Assembly (NCBI GenBank): GCA_039566865.1
Contig: CM076955.1
Span: forward strand, 64,501 to 128,500
Length of the DNA stretch: 64,000 bases
Origin: Aurelia coerulea
Lineage: Eukaryota > Cnidaria > Scyphozoa > Semaeostomeae > Ulmaridae
Direction: 5' to 3'
Positions 49,301 to 61,300 of the stretch are shown one piece after another; within the stretch, counting starts at the first letter, position 1; every line of letters starts with the position of its first letter. The position numbers and the translations under genes are program-made. The notes beneath the pieces are model-generated. The model saw only the letters and a program-made list of their open reading frames with translations, did no database searches and was not told where the DNA came from.

Positions 49301-52300
49301 AAGTGTTGATTAATGAAAAAGGTTTACAAGTTTTAGCAATCAGTCACGATATCTTCTACAATTATCATTGGTGGACGGTTCTGACCAGGACCGTTAAACT
49401 GAAACACGATCTATAATTATATGACTTGTTTAGTATGGAATGAGCGAAGATAACCTGTAAAAGCATCCGAACTTCCGTGAAAAGATTTCCGAAATCATTG
49501 TTCTGAAAATATTTTTTCCGAAATCTATTCGTCCGAAATGTTGGCATTGATTGCAGATAACATGTGAAGGGCTACTGTGTCATCCAACGCGTCGAAAGAT
49601 ACGGAACATGAAGAAGAAGAACATATCATTCTAACCATTGCAGTGCAGCAAAGAACATAGGTGTAGGAGACGGGGGGGGCCTGGGGGGGGGAATTTGCGA
49701 ACATTTGCGAAAATCGGCCATAATCGGGCAGAAATCCGCCTTGAGTCGGGCAAAATTTATGTAGACAATGGATTTATTGTCGGGCATCGATTGTACAGGA
49801 TATTTCATGTTTCACCATAACCTACCGGGTGTCCCAAAAAAAAGTACTCCCGTGTCAAAAATCACCAAAATTTCATTACATGACCGATCTTCAATTTTCT
49901 TTTTTTACCAAGTAGTTAAAGGACCAAATTATTTTCCCAGACATAGAAGATGATCTTCTAATTGGTTTAGAATTAGCAAATTTAGCTCTTTTTAGAGCTA
50001 CCTGGTTTTGAATCATGCTGTAAAAAGCATTTATGCTTGCCAGATCAATTTATTTGTGCATATAAAGCTTCTAGTTTGGTCATAAATGACAGAAAGAAAT
50101 GCACACTATCATTGGAGACTTCGATCACGATGAAAAATCTGAAAATTTTGACTGTTAGGCAAGATTGAGCATTTCGCCTAAAAAGTATAGCTCAAAATAA
50201 GGTTTTTCAACGCGTAACATTTCTACCTCGTTGCATCAAAAGCAATCATTTTAGCATCTATAAATATTTTTAGGTTTTTGACAAAACAAGTCAAAAAGAA
50301 AATTGTATGAAAGGTTTGCTAATCAATTTTTTGTGATTGTTTAAACAGGAGTACTTTTTTGGGACACCCGGTGTCATTTTGATTTTGAAAAATGTTTACA
50401 TTTCAGACAGACACAATTGCTCAAAAATGGGAGAACAAATTTGCTGAGCTTCTTCAAAGTCAGAATTTTGGCTTTGACAAAGTTGCTTTCGTTACAAGAT
50501 CTTCGTATGTATAATTCATTGCTGTATCTTTCATAAAATTCACTTCAATTTTTTTTTTGCAAAACTGTGCAGAATATTGCTTCATTTCAAATGTTTAGAC
50601 CATGATTATATTTGACAGAATCCTCATGTTTTGCTTCCTGATGGTTTTGATTTACTTCCAGGCTGTACTATTCTGAAAGTAATTCACAATGTCGATACTT
50701 TTTAATCTTACTTTGAATTAATTTCTCCTTTATTCTTGTATTTTCTTCATTCTTATCTGCAGGCAAAACAGTGCTGCTGACAAAGCAATGCAAAGTGATG
50801 TTTTTATCCTTTCTGCTGGTTACATGTTGATGGTAATATATGCATCGCTGATGCTTGGCCAATTCAATCGATTGAGGCAAAAAGTAAGAACGCTATATTC
50901 TTTTATTTGCATGTTTCTTTAGAGATCTACAGTTTGAGAAGATATCAATTTATAAGTAATTGTTTCTTGAGATCAAAGAGAAGCCCAGTTATCACTCACA
51001 TTATAGCTTGGTCACTTTCTGTGTTCATCTTATTCTTTATTTTTAGATTAAGTCCTTTATGTGGCAACCTATATTCCTCGGTAACCAGGGTAGGGACAAC
51101 CGTACTCAATTTTGAAAGTACGTCATTGTTTTTAATTTCATAGATTTGGCTGGCAAGCACTGCAGTTTTTTGTGTCATTTTGTCAATTTTGGTCAGTTGT
51201 GGCATCTCAAGCTGTTTTGGATTGCCTTATGGGCCATTACACAACATTTTGCCATTTCTCATCTTAGGTAATGCTGAATTTTTTGCTTCTATTCATTCCA
51301 ATAGGCTTAATAATACTATCTATTTGTCTTTATTATATAAGTTTTTCACTGTTCATCTGATCTGACTTTGGATTGACTTGGAATATAGGCACGAGTGGAT
51401 AATTCAGACAAACTTGGGTTATATGATTTATAGAGGGTGTCCCAAAAAAAGTGTCCGACTTTCAAATTTGAATAAATCGGAAAATATTTGATTTATATTA
51501 ACCGTTCTGGTATCATTTGAGAACAGAGATATGTAATTTTCATTTGAGTCTATTGCAGTTCAAATTTGGCAAATACCAAGAAGCCAGGGGGCTCTCAAAG
51601 TTTTGACCAATATTTGCATGTTTTCTTCGCCTTTGCTCTGCTGTTGTTTAACTTTACAATGATATTTACTATTGGAAAATCAAAGTAGCCCTTTTCTTAC
51701 TGGCAAAAAAAGCTTCAAGTTTCATTCTTTGAAGATAAGTAACTCGAATTAGCAGAAATCTAACTGCTACCACTGGTAAGAAGGTATGTTATCCCAGATA
51801 ACGCAGTGATGCGTTATGTCAAGATTGACATTGAAATGTACAGAGTTGGAGAAACAAAGATAATTGCCTGGTTTCCACAGAATGATTGAGCAAATTTGAA
51901 ATTGCCATCAAAGAAACTATGTAACTGTCCGAGATGCATCTAATTTCAAAGCGGAAAATTTGCATGACGGACCGAAACTTGACAAAGTTGATATGTTCAC
52001 TACCAATGGGCTAGAACGACTGCGTTGTTCATAACTAAGTTTAAATGTCCCCCCGTCTTGCAACATCTAATATTTGGAAATCTTTCAAGTTTGTGAATTA
52101 CATTCTCAGGTTTCTAAAAGTACTTTTAATTGTGTTTTCTGGGCTATCTCGACAAGTCTATTTAGAAATTAAAATAACATTGGAGAATAGTTAAGGGTAA
52201 AGTGAAGAGTAAAAAACATTTAAAATTGGCATCAATTTTAAGGAACCCCCTGGTTTCCTAAAAATTCCAAAATTTAAACAGCAGTAGACTCAACAGAAGA

Positions 52301-55300
52301 TTATATGTTTCAGCTTTCAAAAAATGTCCAAATGGTTCTTATACATCAAACAGTCTCGGACATATTCAAATTTAAAAGTCGGGCACTTTTTTGGGACACC
52401 CTGTATACAAAACACTAATTTCTCAACAATATACTACTTTCATACGTTTCGCTTTTGGTTCATCAAAACTAACCTTACTATAATTGGGAGCTTACCTATA
52501 AACCTAAATTACAATGGGGAAATCTTTGTAACTTTATTTTTGTTTTGCCTTTTGAGATTGTGAGTAGTTCGTTTTAGCAAATCATTCCCAAATTTGTTTG
52601 CAGGAATTGGAGTCGATGATGCGTTTGTGATTGCTCAATCATGGGAACATATTCGTGAGAAATTCAAAAGGGAAACTCCTATTCATTTCCTGGCAGGACA
52701 AACAATGAAACATGCGGTGAGTTTCATGCTTACAGGTAACAACCTGAGTTAAAAAATGAGATCTCACGGGTTTATAAATAGCCTATTGTATTTGATAATC
52801 CAATGCATGGCGAAAGAAAGTAAAACCAAATGGAACGATCAAGTGTTTTTGGTTTCTTTTTCTCCCAGTCATTGACGGACGTAATAGCCTATTGTATTTG
52901 ATAATCCAGTGCATGGCGAAAGAAAGTAAAGCCAAATGGAACGATCAAGTGTTTTGGTTTCTTTTTCTCCCAGTTATTGACGGACGTTATATAGCCCTAG
53001 CCTGTTTTCCACACCCTCCAAAAAGGATAGGTTTTTTGATGAGGCAGGAGATAAAATGATAACAAATACCGGGCGTCCCCAAAAATGTATACAGATTTGG
53101 TTGGCTCAAGCGCTGTGAATTTAACTTCAATCAATGTCTAATCACTCTATAATTGTTTTAATCTTGAAAGCTCAAATTTGTTTCTTCCTGCAAACCAGAG
53201 CTTTAGCCTTTTGGCCCAAGCAATTTCTTAAGGCACAGAGTAGTAGTCAAGAATGTTTTTATTTCCATTGATAAAGCAGGTGTTCTATCTTCAGTTTGTT
53301 CCTCATAGTAGTTCTTATCCTGAAGTTGTTTGTGAGCCTCTTCAATGTAAAGTTGTGTTGTCCAAAGGATAATTTTGCCCCCTTCATCAGCTGGCTTGAT
53401 TATTATTTCTTTTCTCCTTTCCAAGTCGGTCAAGGCTGTGACCTCAGCACGGCTGAGGAAAGTTTTGTTTTGTTTTGGTTGATCATACAGTATTATTACG
53501 TCTTTGCTGACATTTTCTAAACATGTATCCAAGGTTTTTTGTTGGTAGTTTGGTGGTTCCCAGTTGGAGCCCAATTTGAACTTGTTTGGTAGTGTTTTAG
53601 TGTTGTTCTGATTTGGTTTAAAAAAAAATAGTAGTGTAGAACTAGGGTCTGGAACACAGGCTGTTTACACTGATATAGCCCAGGTTATTCATTTTCATTT
53701 CTCAATAAGAGATTTATAACTACTAAAATCGTTCCTTTTCTGGTAGATATTCTTTAATATTTCGGTTGATAACAATACTCCTTTATCAATGTTAATTGTA
53801 TTACCTGTTGACACGGTATTCTCTCGATGTACGTTCGTTGACGGTTTCCGTCTAATTTCTAGCTCGTGTTCGATCCCAGGCAGGGGTACATTTTAAATCT
53901 CCAATTGTGGTAGCCCACTCATGATAGATATATTTCACCGTGTCAGATTATACCGAATGATTATATTTTTACGCATGCATGGCTCTGATGAAGGCTTAAT
54001 GCCGAAACACGAAAAAACAAAAAATGGCTTCTGCCGTGGTGTAAGACCCAGGGATCTGAATGACTTCAGATTTCTCCAACATTTTATTGCGCTTGAGTGG
54101 CGCAGTGGAATGTTGGAGAAACTTTTGACACAAAGACCCCGGGTTCGATCCCAGGCAGGGGCACATTTTAATTCTCGAATTGTGGTAGCCCACTCATGAT
54201 AAATGTATTTCACTGTGTCAGATTATACCGAATGATTATATTTTTACGCATGCATGGCTCTGATGAAGGCTTAATGCCGAAACACGAAAAAAGCAAAAAA
54301 AAATGGCTTCTGTCGTGGCGTAAGACCAGAATGACTTCAAATTTCTCCAACATTTCATTGCGCCTGAGTGACCCAGTGGAGTGATTGAGAAACTTTTGAC
54401 ATGAAGGCCCCTGGTTCGATCCCAGGCAGGGGCATATTTTAATTTCCCAATTGTGGTAGCCTACTCACGATAAACATAAATATTTCTAGGGTATTTCTAT
54501 CACTGTGACGTCATTGACAGATTTCATCGCATTCGTTGTTGGAGCAACAACGGTATGTATGAATTCGTTGTTATTGTTGTTGTTGTTGCTGTTGCTGCTG
54601 GTCATGATAGTTTTGACTTGAATATGAAAGTTCTTGAAACATTTTATGGTTTGATGGAGCAATCATCAATCATCTTTTGATCAGTTGTGATTCTAGCATT
54701 TATTTTGACAAACCAATTGTTATTGCAACTCTTTATAAAATTTTCAATTTTTTCAGATCTTGCCCGCTTTGCGATCATTCTGCATCTATTCTGGTTTAGG
54801 TATGTATGGTGACATGACTTCTCTTCTTCGTTGATTTTTTAACCAGCTGTTTTTTAACATCATTTGAAATGTACGAAGCGAGGGCTTACTATTAGGGAGG
54901 GGCAGCCGAGCATTGTTCCGTGTCCACGCATATTTTATTATGATTCAGTGTTATTTTCCGCTGGTCAAAGGTTTGCATCAATGATTTGCTGTTTATTGCG
55001 TCATGTTATTGTTTTGGTTGTGCCTTGTTTGAAAGGAAGTAAAATAGAGCAGTTTTGAATAGGTCGTCCTTTACACAACTCTTTATTCAATTAAATTTTC
55101 AGTAGTAAATACTAAATGCCCTGCCCCCTGTAGATGGGTCGATAAGGCTTCACGGATTTGGCCTAAAGTTTGATGATCATCATTTTTTGCATTTTTTGCA
55201 TGTGTTGTGTTGGTCGACCTAGCCTAAATGTCGAGGCGTTCTAAACTCACATCACCAGTAGAGTACCACTCCTACTCAAGATCAGCATGATATTTGGCTT

Positions 55301-58300
55301 CAAATGAAATAAAACCAAACTTACATCTATATTCGAACCACTGACAACTTCAGTTTACTTACCGCTATCCGCTATTTTGTCAATCTCTTGATCAAAACTG
55401 GTTTTACCAGAAAGACGAAAAATAAAATAGGACAGGCACATCGCTGACTTTCTTTGCACAGTTTCCTGAAAATCAACTGGAGTCAATAAGTAAGGCAAAG
55501 TTAAGAAATCGCGGAGAATGGTTAAAAACCTTTGGAAATCACTAGAATCACTAGAATCACTAGAATCATTGGAATCACTAGAATCATAATCATGACCTCC
55601 ATGCGCTTTTTGAAACATGATTCTCGTTTCGCCTCAATAAAGGATTTCTCATCAGGATGAAAGAACATGTCAATTTCTGCATATCTGATTTTTGGCTAAA
55701 TCTTGAAGCGCGTCTCTACCAAAATTTAAAAAAAAGATACGCGTACTTCCTAACGATTTGTTACTTCTAGTTGTAAACTATGTCCACATGGCTTGGTTAC
55801 TCAACCTCGTATTTCATTTGAAGATTCAACCATCCTGTATATTTTAACAGTTTGAGAAAATTTTTCAGCAATTTTGGCGTTGTACTTCCTCTCATGCACA
55901 ATATTCTTGGCTTGCCTCTCATTGGACACAACCAGGTACGAGTCTCGTTTACATTATGAAGTTAATATGATTCTGAGGCTCCAACTTGTTTCTTCGTGAG
56001 AGTATTATAAAATGTTTTGCAAAACTTCAGAATCTAATGATGACTTAATATTAATTTAATTGTTTTTTTTAGAACCTACGCATTATTAAGTCATCACATA
56101 TGCATAAGGTTTATGAAAATATTCTTTCTACTGCAAGATTTACATGATCAATTTTAACTGTTGCTTTCGTGTCCTCAAGAGAATCGTTTTCATGATGATT
56201 TTCTTAATATCTATCATTTATAACAATATATTTATTGTTTCTTCGTTTGTTTTATTTTTGACAGGGAACGAAAGCGTCGAGATGCTTGCTTTTGTTGTGT
56301 GAAGCTGAAAGATGACTTTGTTGAACCTCCTTGCTCGAAGAAAAATTCAATTCAACGAGGTTTTGATTTTCTTGGAAGTCAATTGCTATCGAAGCCACTT
56401 GTTCGTGTACGTGAAAATCATTACGTGAAAATTATTACGTGAAAATCATTACGCGAAAATCATTACGTGAAAATTATTACGTGAAAATCATTACGTAAAA
56501 ATCATTACGTGAAAATCATTACGTGAAAATCATTACGTGAAAATCATTACGTGAAAATCATTACGTGAAAATCATTACGTGAAAATCATTACGTGAAAAT
56601 CATTACGTGAAAATCATTACGTGAAAATCATTACGTGAAAATCACTCTCTTTTGCATTGTTTGAAATTTCGAATGTCTTTCCTTTTCATTTTAAAATCAT
56701 TGCATTAAAAAGAACACACTGCTCTTTGGATTTCATTTTCACCTTCCAAATGGGACTTGTACCTTATTATCTTATATTCATTTTGCGTAAAGTCTTCATT
56801 ATTACGTTCGCATTAAAGAATGTTTTTTCTTACTTTTTGATATTTCCTTGCGAATGCTTGTTGCAAGCAAATCCTTGACCAATTTTGTTACAATTTCTTA
56901 GATCATCTTAATGATTGTGTTTTCTTCTTTTTTCCCTCTAGATTTCAATTCTTATTTTCACAATCTGTTTGTTTGCGGTTAGTTGTTTTGCTGTTTCAAA
57001 ACTTAAACAGGAATATCAATTTGAATGGTGGTTGCCAGCTGATTCATCTCCAAGAAAATACATTGCCGCAAAATCAAAGGTAGGCAATCATTGCACTACG
57101 AGTTTCTTGTTTTCTTTTGAAGGTTTCTTGAAAAGGTTTTCTCGAGAAAATCCCTCATAATTTCAGAACGGAGCGCAGTGGCGGATGTCAGTGAAATAGA
57201 TTTTAAAATTGATTTGTACATGTCCATTGTTAGGTATGCATTTGCCAATATCATCGTCGTCAGAACCAGAGCGCAGTAGCCTTTCTAACAGGGTCTTTTA
57301 TTTACTTACCCGATGCATGTATGTTAAATCAATATATTATGATATCATTTTTCCTTCTTTTTACATTCCATTAGAAAGTTACAATATTCATATTCCTACA
57401 CTACTTACAAACACTTTTATAATACTACTAAATGATACTGAGGGGAGCAAAGACTATGTCTTTTAATGCATACAGACTGTAAAAGAATAATTGATAATGC
57501 CTACTAAGTCATAAGAGAAGACTACAGTTTAGAAACAGGCTTTTTTTTTAAATTTCCGCATCCAGTTTTGCGTTAGCCTGCTTTTTCAGATTCTACTCTT
57601 TCTCCTCTTTTCAATTTTCGCGTGAGAGTCTGCAGTCAGGCCACCTTGGGTGAGAATGTTGTAGTGTTTTGATGCAATGTATGAGTGATATATAATATTT
57701 AATATTTGAATGATATAATGTGATAATCTTCTCGTCACTTTCGATACCTGCTTTTGACACCCTTTAAAGGTTCTTGTGTTGTTTAATGTCCCATTTCTAG
57801 AACAAACTATTTTCACTCTCAATTTTTGCTTTGTTTTAGTATTTTCCTGCACAAGGTCTTCAGACTGCCATTTTCTTGGGTAAGTACCATATGCTGTTAT
57901 CGTTATTAGGTTGTTAGCTGTATGCCAGTGTTACAAAATGAAAAACTGAGAAATATAAGTTTCCTCCAGCAGCAATTTGCTATAACTTTCACATTTTCGG
58001 TTCATAACATTTTTAATTGGGTGGATATTCTCATAATAATTAAATCAAAATTTTCAGGCAGCACTTTAACAGGATAAGAGTATAGTAGTTCAAAAATCAA
58101 ACTTTGAATTAAGTGAATAATTCTACTTGTATGCAAGCTGGGTTATGAAAATTCTCCCTGTTTGAAAATTTATTCCAATGGAAATATGCACACTATTTGC
58201 CATGTAATGATTTTAAAGCTAAAAGATGGAAATATTTTCTGTAGCCGACAATAATGACACTCAAGAATATATCATCACTAAAACAGCCAAAACATTTAAT

Positions 58301-61300
58301 TTTCCTATTTTATTTCTTAATTTCATTTGTGATTTCATTCCGGCTTTATACAAGTTTCCCTTCGAAACAGAAGTTTTGAAACATGCCAAACTGAAGAAAT
58401 TCTTACACAAGGGTAACCAAAGTTTGACAGAAACAAATGCAGTCTTTCGCTTTAATCTGAAAATTTAAAAAAAAGATTGAGTAAATACCATTGCTGTTTA
58501 GGAGCAGGCCTCATTGATGGTGGGGAGTGCACGAACGCCTCTGGCAGCCAGCAAAATATGATTATACATATGATGCTGGCACCTTCGCTGTACTCAGCGT
58601 GCTTGATTGCAGCCATTTTTCCAAGCTATTTGCTTTGATTGCAGCCATTTTTCCAAGCTATTTGCTTGATTGCAGCCATTTTTTCAAGCTATTTGCTTTG
58701 ATTGCAGCCATTTTTCCAAGCTATTTGCTTTGATTGCAGCCATTTTTCCAAGCTATTTGCTTGATTGCAGCCATTTTTCCAAGCTATTTGCTTTGATTGC
58801 AACCATTTTTCCAAGCAATTTGCTTGATTTGCAGCCATTTACTTTGCTCGCACTGGCACAGAATGTTTTAATGAGACATATTTATGAGTCATCAAATGTT
58901 TCTTTGTTTTTTTTAAAGTAGTTTTTGTCAATTCAGTGATCGTTGCGTTTTATTTTTTGGTTGCTGATTTATGTACTTTATTGATTTTAGATAATGTCGA
59001 TCATTTCAAAGAGAAAGAAAAATTGATTCATCTTTGCCAACAAATCAAAAATGGAAAATTTATTGTCAAATCTTCAGTCGTTTGCTGGCTCCCAATATAT
59101 GTCTCTTTTGCTGCATCGAAAAAGAACATGACTTTAGAACAAGGTATTTTTTCTACTGTTTTCTTATCCATCGCATTTCTGAAATGTATCAAATAGGCCA
59201 TTTGAATGCAGAACCTAGAATTGCCATCTTCAGCTTGGCCTTCTTCAGCTTGTACCTTCTCGTTGGATTCTTTAGCATTTTTATGCAGTCATGCTTTTGT
59301 TTGATACTTCCTGAAATGCAAGAAGTATAGTTGTCTACTTTTCTGCACGATTCAAGCGACACATGGTTTCGGTACCTTTTCATCCTTTTGAAGTCAAGAC
59401 TTTTCCGACAGTTGAGTAATTTTCTTGTTTAAGAGCTAGTTATTTCTCTTCATTTTAATTGTTGAAATTTTCTTCGTTGCTTTCTCAGGCAACATCTTTG
59501 CAAATCGTTCTCAATTCAATTCAATGCTGCAAGATTTCTTAAAATCAAAATTTGGCCTTAGTTATTCTGATGATATTGTTTTTTCGCAAGAAGATGCAAA
59601 AGCTGGAAATATTATCGTGAGTTTATTTGTAACTTTCTTTGTTTCTTTTTCTCCTCAATTTATGATCATTTGTCGATTTCTTGATGATTCGTTGTTGGCA
59701 TGATGAAACTCTTTTTCCAAGTTTTTCAAGACATTTCTAAATATCTTTGATTGATGATTTCCATGCTGTTTGCAAAATGTTAGAATACGTAAAACTGATA
59801 ATTTGCAAATGAACTGACATTCGTTCGGAGACAGTCTCATAGAAAGTTATTGATAACATACAGGATGTCCCAAAATGACGTATTATCGTTTGATTATATG
59901 TCCATAACCAATAAACCGATTTTCGAACACTTTGTTTTATCCGATTGCCGAAAGACTAATTGTATTCGAGGATGTTGGTTGTGGTTTTACGCCGATGTTT
60001 TCATGTCGAAAAGAAGATTAATAAACCTGCTCAAATTCAAAAGGGCATGAAAAATAAACTGCATGAAAAGAAACAGCCTACTTTTCCAATCAACATTATA
60101 GATTTGATACAACAAGGCTTAACTTACATGTCGTTCAGAGGATACGAATTCAGCTAATACTGAATTCAGATAATATGATTATGAGTTCAAAACTACAACC
60201 AACATCTTCTAATACAATTTAGCCTTTCGGCAATCAAATAAGACAAAGTTTTTGAAAATTGGGTTCATTGGTTATGGACACGTAAGCAATCAAACGATAA
60301 TACATCATTTTGAGACACCCGGTATTTTGGAATTAATGAGCCAATGTCACCCAGGGTCCTTTGCAGGCACGATGCTGCAATTTCAAACAATCTGAAAATC
60401 AAATTTGACCGAAGCAAAAAATATTGATCCACACACTGCAGTTCTTCGGGTGATAGAACAGTCAACTGAATTGAAGCTTTTCAATCAGTTCAACTACTCC
60501 TCCAGAGTGGATCTTTATTTCCGGTTAGGTCACATTTGATTTTCAGACGGCCTCTGAAGTCGCAGTAGTGAGCGCGCAATGTACCCTGGGTGACACTCGC
60601 TCTTTGACAAAGCGGTGTGGAAGTTTATGTAACAATGTTCATAACGACATTTTAGGCTTCAAGGTTTCGAGCTAACCATGAAGATGTCCATACTTCGCAA
60701 GATGAGACACGAGCAATGGATGAAATAAAAGGCATTGCAAATTCGATGCATTTTATAACCGGAAAAGCATTTGCTTTCTCTGAGGGATATTTGTATTTTC
60801 TTTGGGAAGCTAACAAGGTTTGTTATTACAAAATTTTGTATATTCAGTGTGCAATATTCTTCATTGGAAGTAAATTTCTCTTAGATTATTAATGATTTTA
60901 AAAGTTACCGTATTGTAATTGATTTATATACACAGCATACACAGCAATATTTCGTATGATCTTGTATGGTGGTATGGTGATCTTGTATGGTGGTATGGGC
61001 TAGGTTACCTCGAGACAACAACTTCTTTCCTTCCTCCCACCTTTGTCTTATTTCTTTCTTTTCATATGTTGTACTTTGTATTGTAGTTTAAGTCTGAAAC
61101 TGACAATCATATTGAAGTTCAATTTCAGTGTCAAGTAAATTATGAACCAGAATGGAACATGAAATTCTCATTCCCTTACCACCATTTTCCTAATTTCTAG
61201 GTCTAAGTAATAAATGGTTTTACCAAAAGTTAGCCTTTTTGACTGATACCGGGTGAGTCAAAAAAGGCCCGGCGTTTGAAAGGCTTTTGCTCCCTGAATA

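Larger units (their letters stand above)
53868..54440 (+). mobile_element. tRNA-derived SINE in tandem (three units, ~271-277 bp)
   Basis: Three head-to-tail units; the first lacks its 5' end and the third stops after its tRNA-like part. tRNA-related heads are at 54089-54162 and 54360-54433. They carry box A (TGGCGCAGTGG in the first) and box B (GGTTCGATCCC). In the second head the T stem is perfect (CCTGG/CCAGG) and six of seven acceptor pairs form (GCGCCTG/CAGGGGC). The body of about 200 bp contains AATTGTGGTAGCC.ACTCA, TGTCAGATTATACCGAATGA and a hammerhead-like core. The last unit ends about 50 bp before the acceptor of exon 10 of the patched-domain gene. Confidence 0.85.

Noticed and set aside
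53203..53574. 123-codon minus-strand ORF as a host gene
   Set aside because: The IKPADEGG and YYEE motifs match the region before the RT of Penelope-like elements; the remainder is missing.
54089..54433. Functional tRNA genes
   Set aside because: Box A/B and acceptor pairs are present but the D and anticodon arms do not fold properly, and the heads are fused to a SINE body; no Pol III terminator follows closely.
55355..55618. Minus-strand 87-codon ORF with a Ser-Asp repeat and a good donor (GTAAGT) at its end
   Set aside because: The Ser-Asp run is the 9-bp minisatellite, no second exon or homologous domain could be linked, and it lies in an intron of the patched-domain gene.
55626..55655. 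Second hammerhead-like motif on the minus strand (CTGATGAG ... CGAAACG)
   Set aside because: Stem II cannot be drawn beyond the closing G-C pair and there is no repeat context, so it is probably chance or a remnant.
56407..58850. Short regular repeats resembling CRISPR arrays
   Set aside because: The units are directly adjacent with no unique spacers, and the genome is animal.
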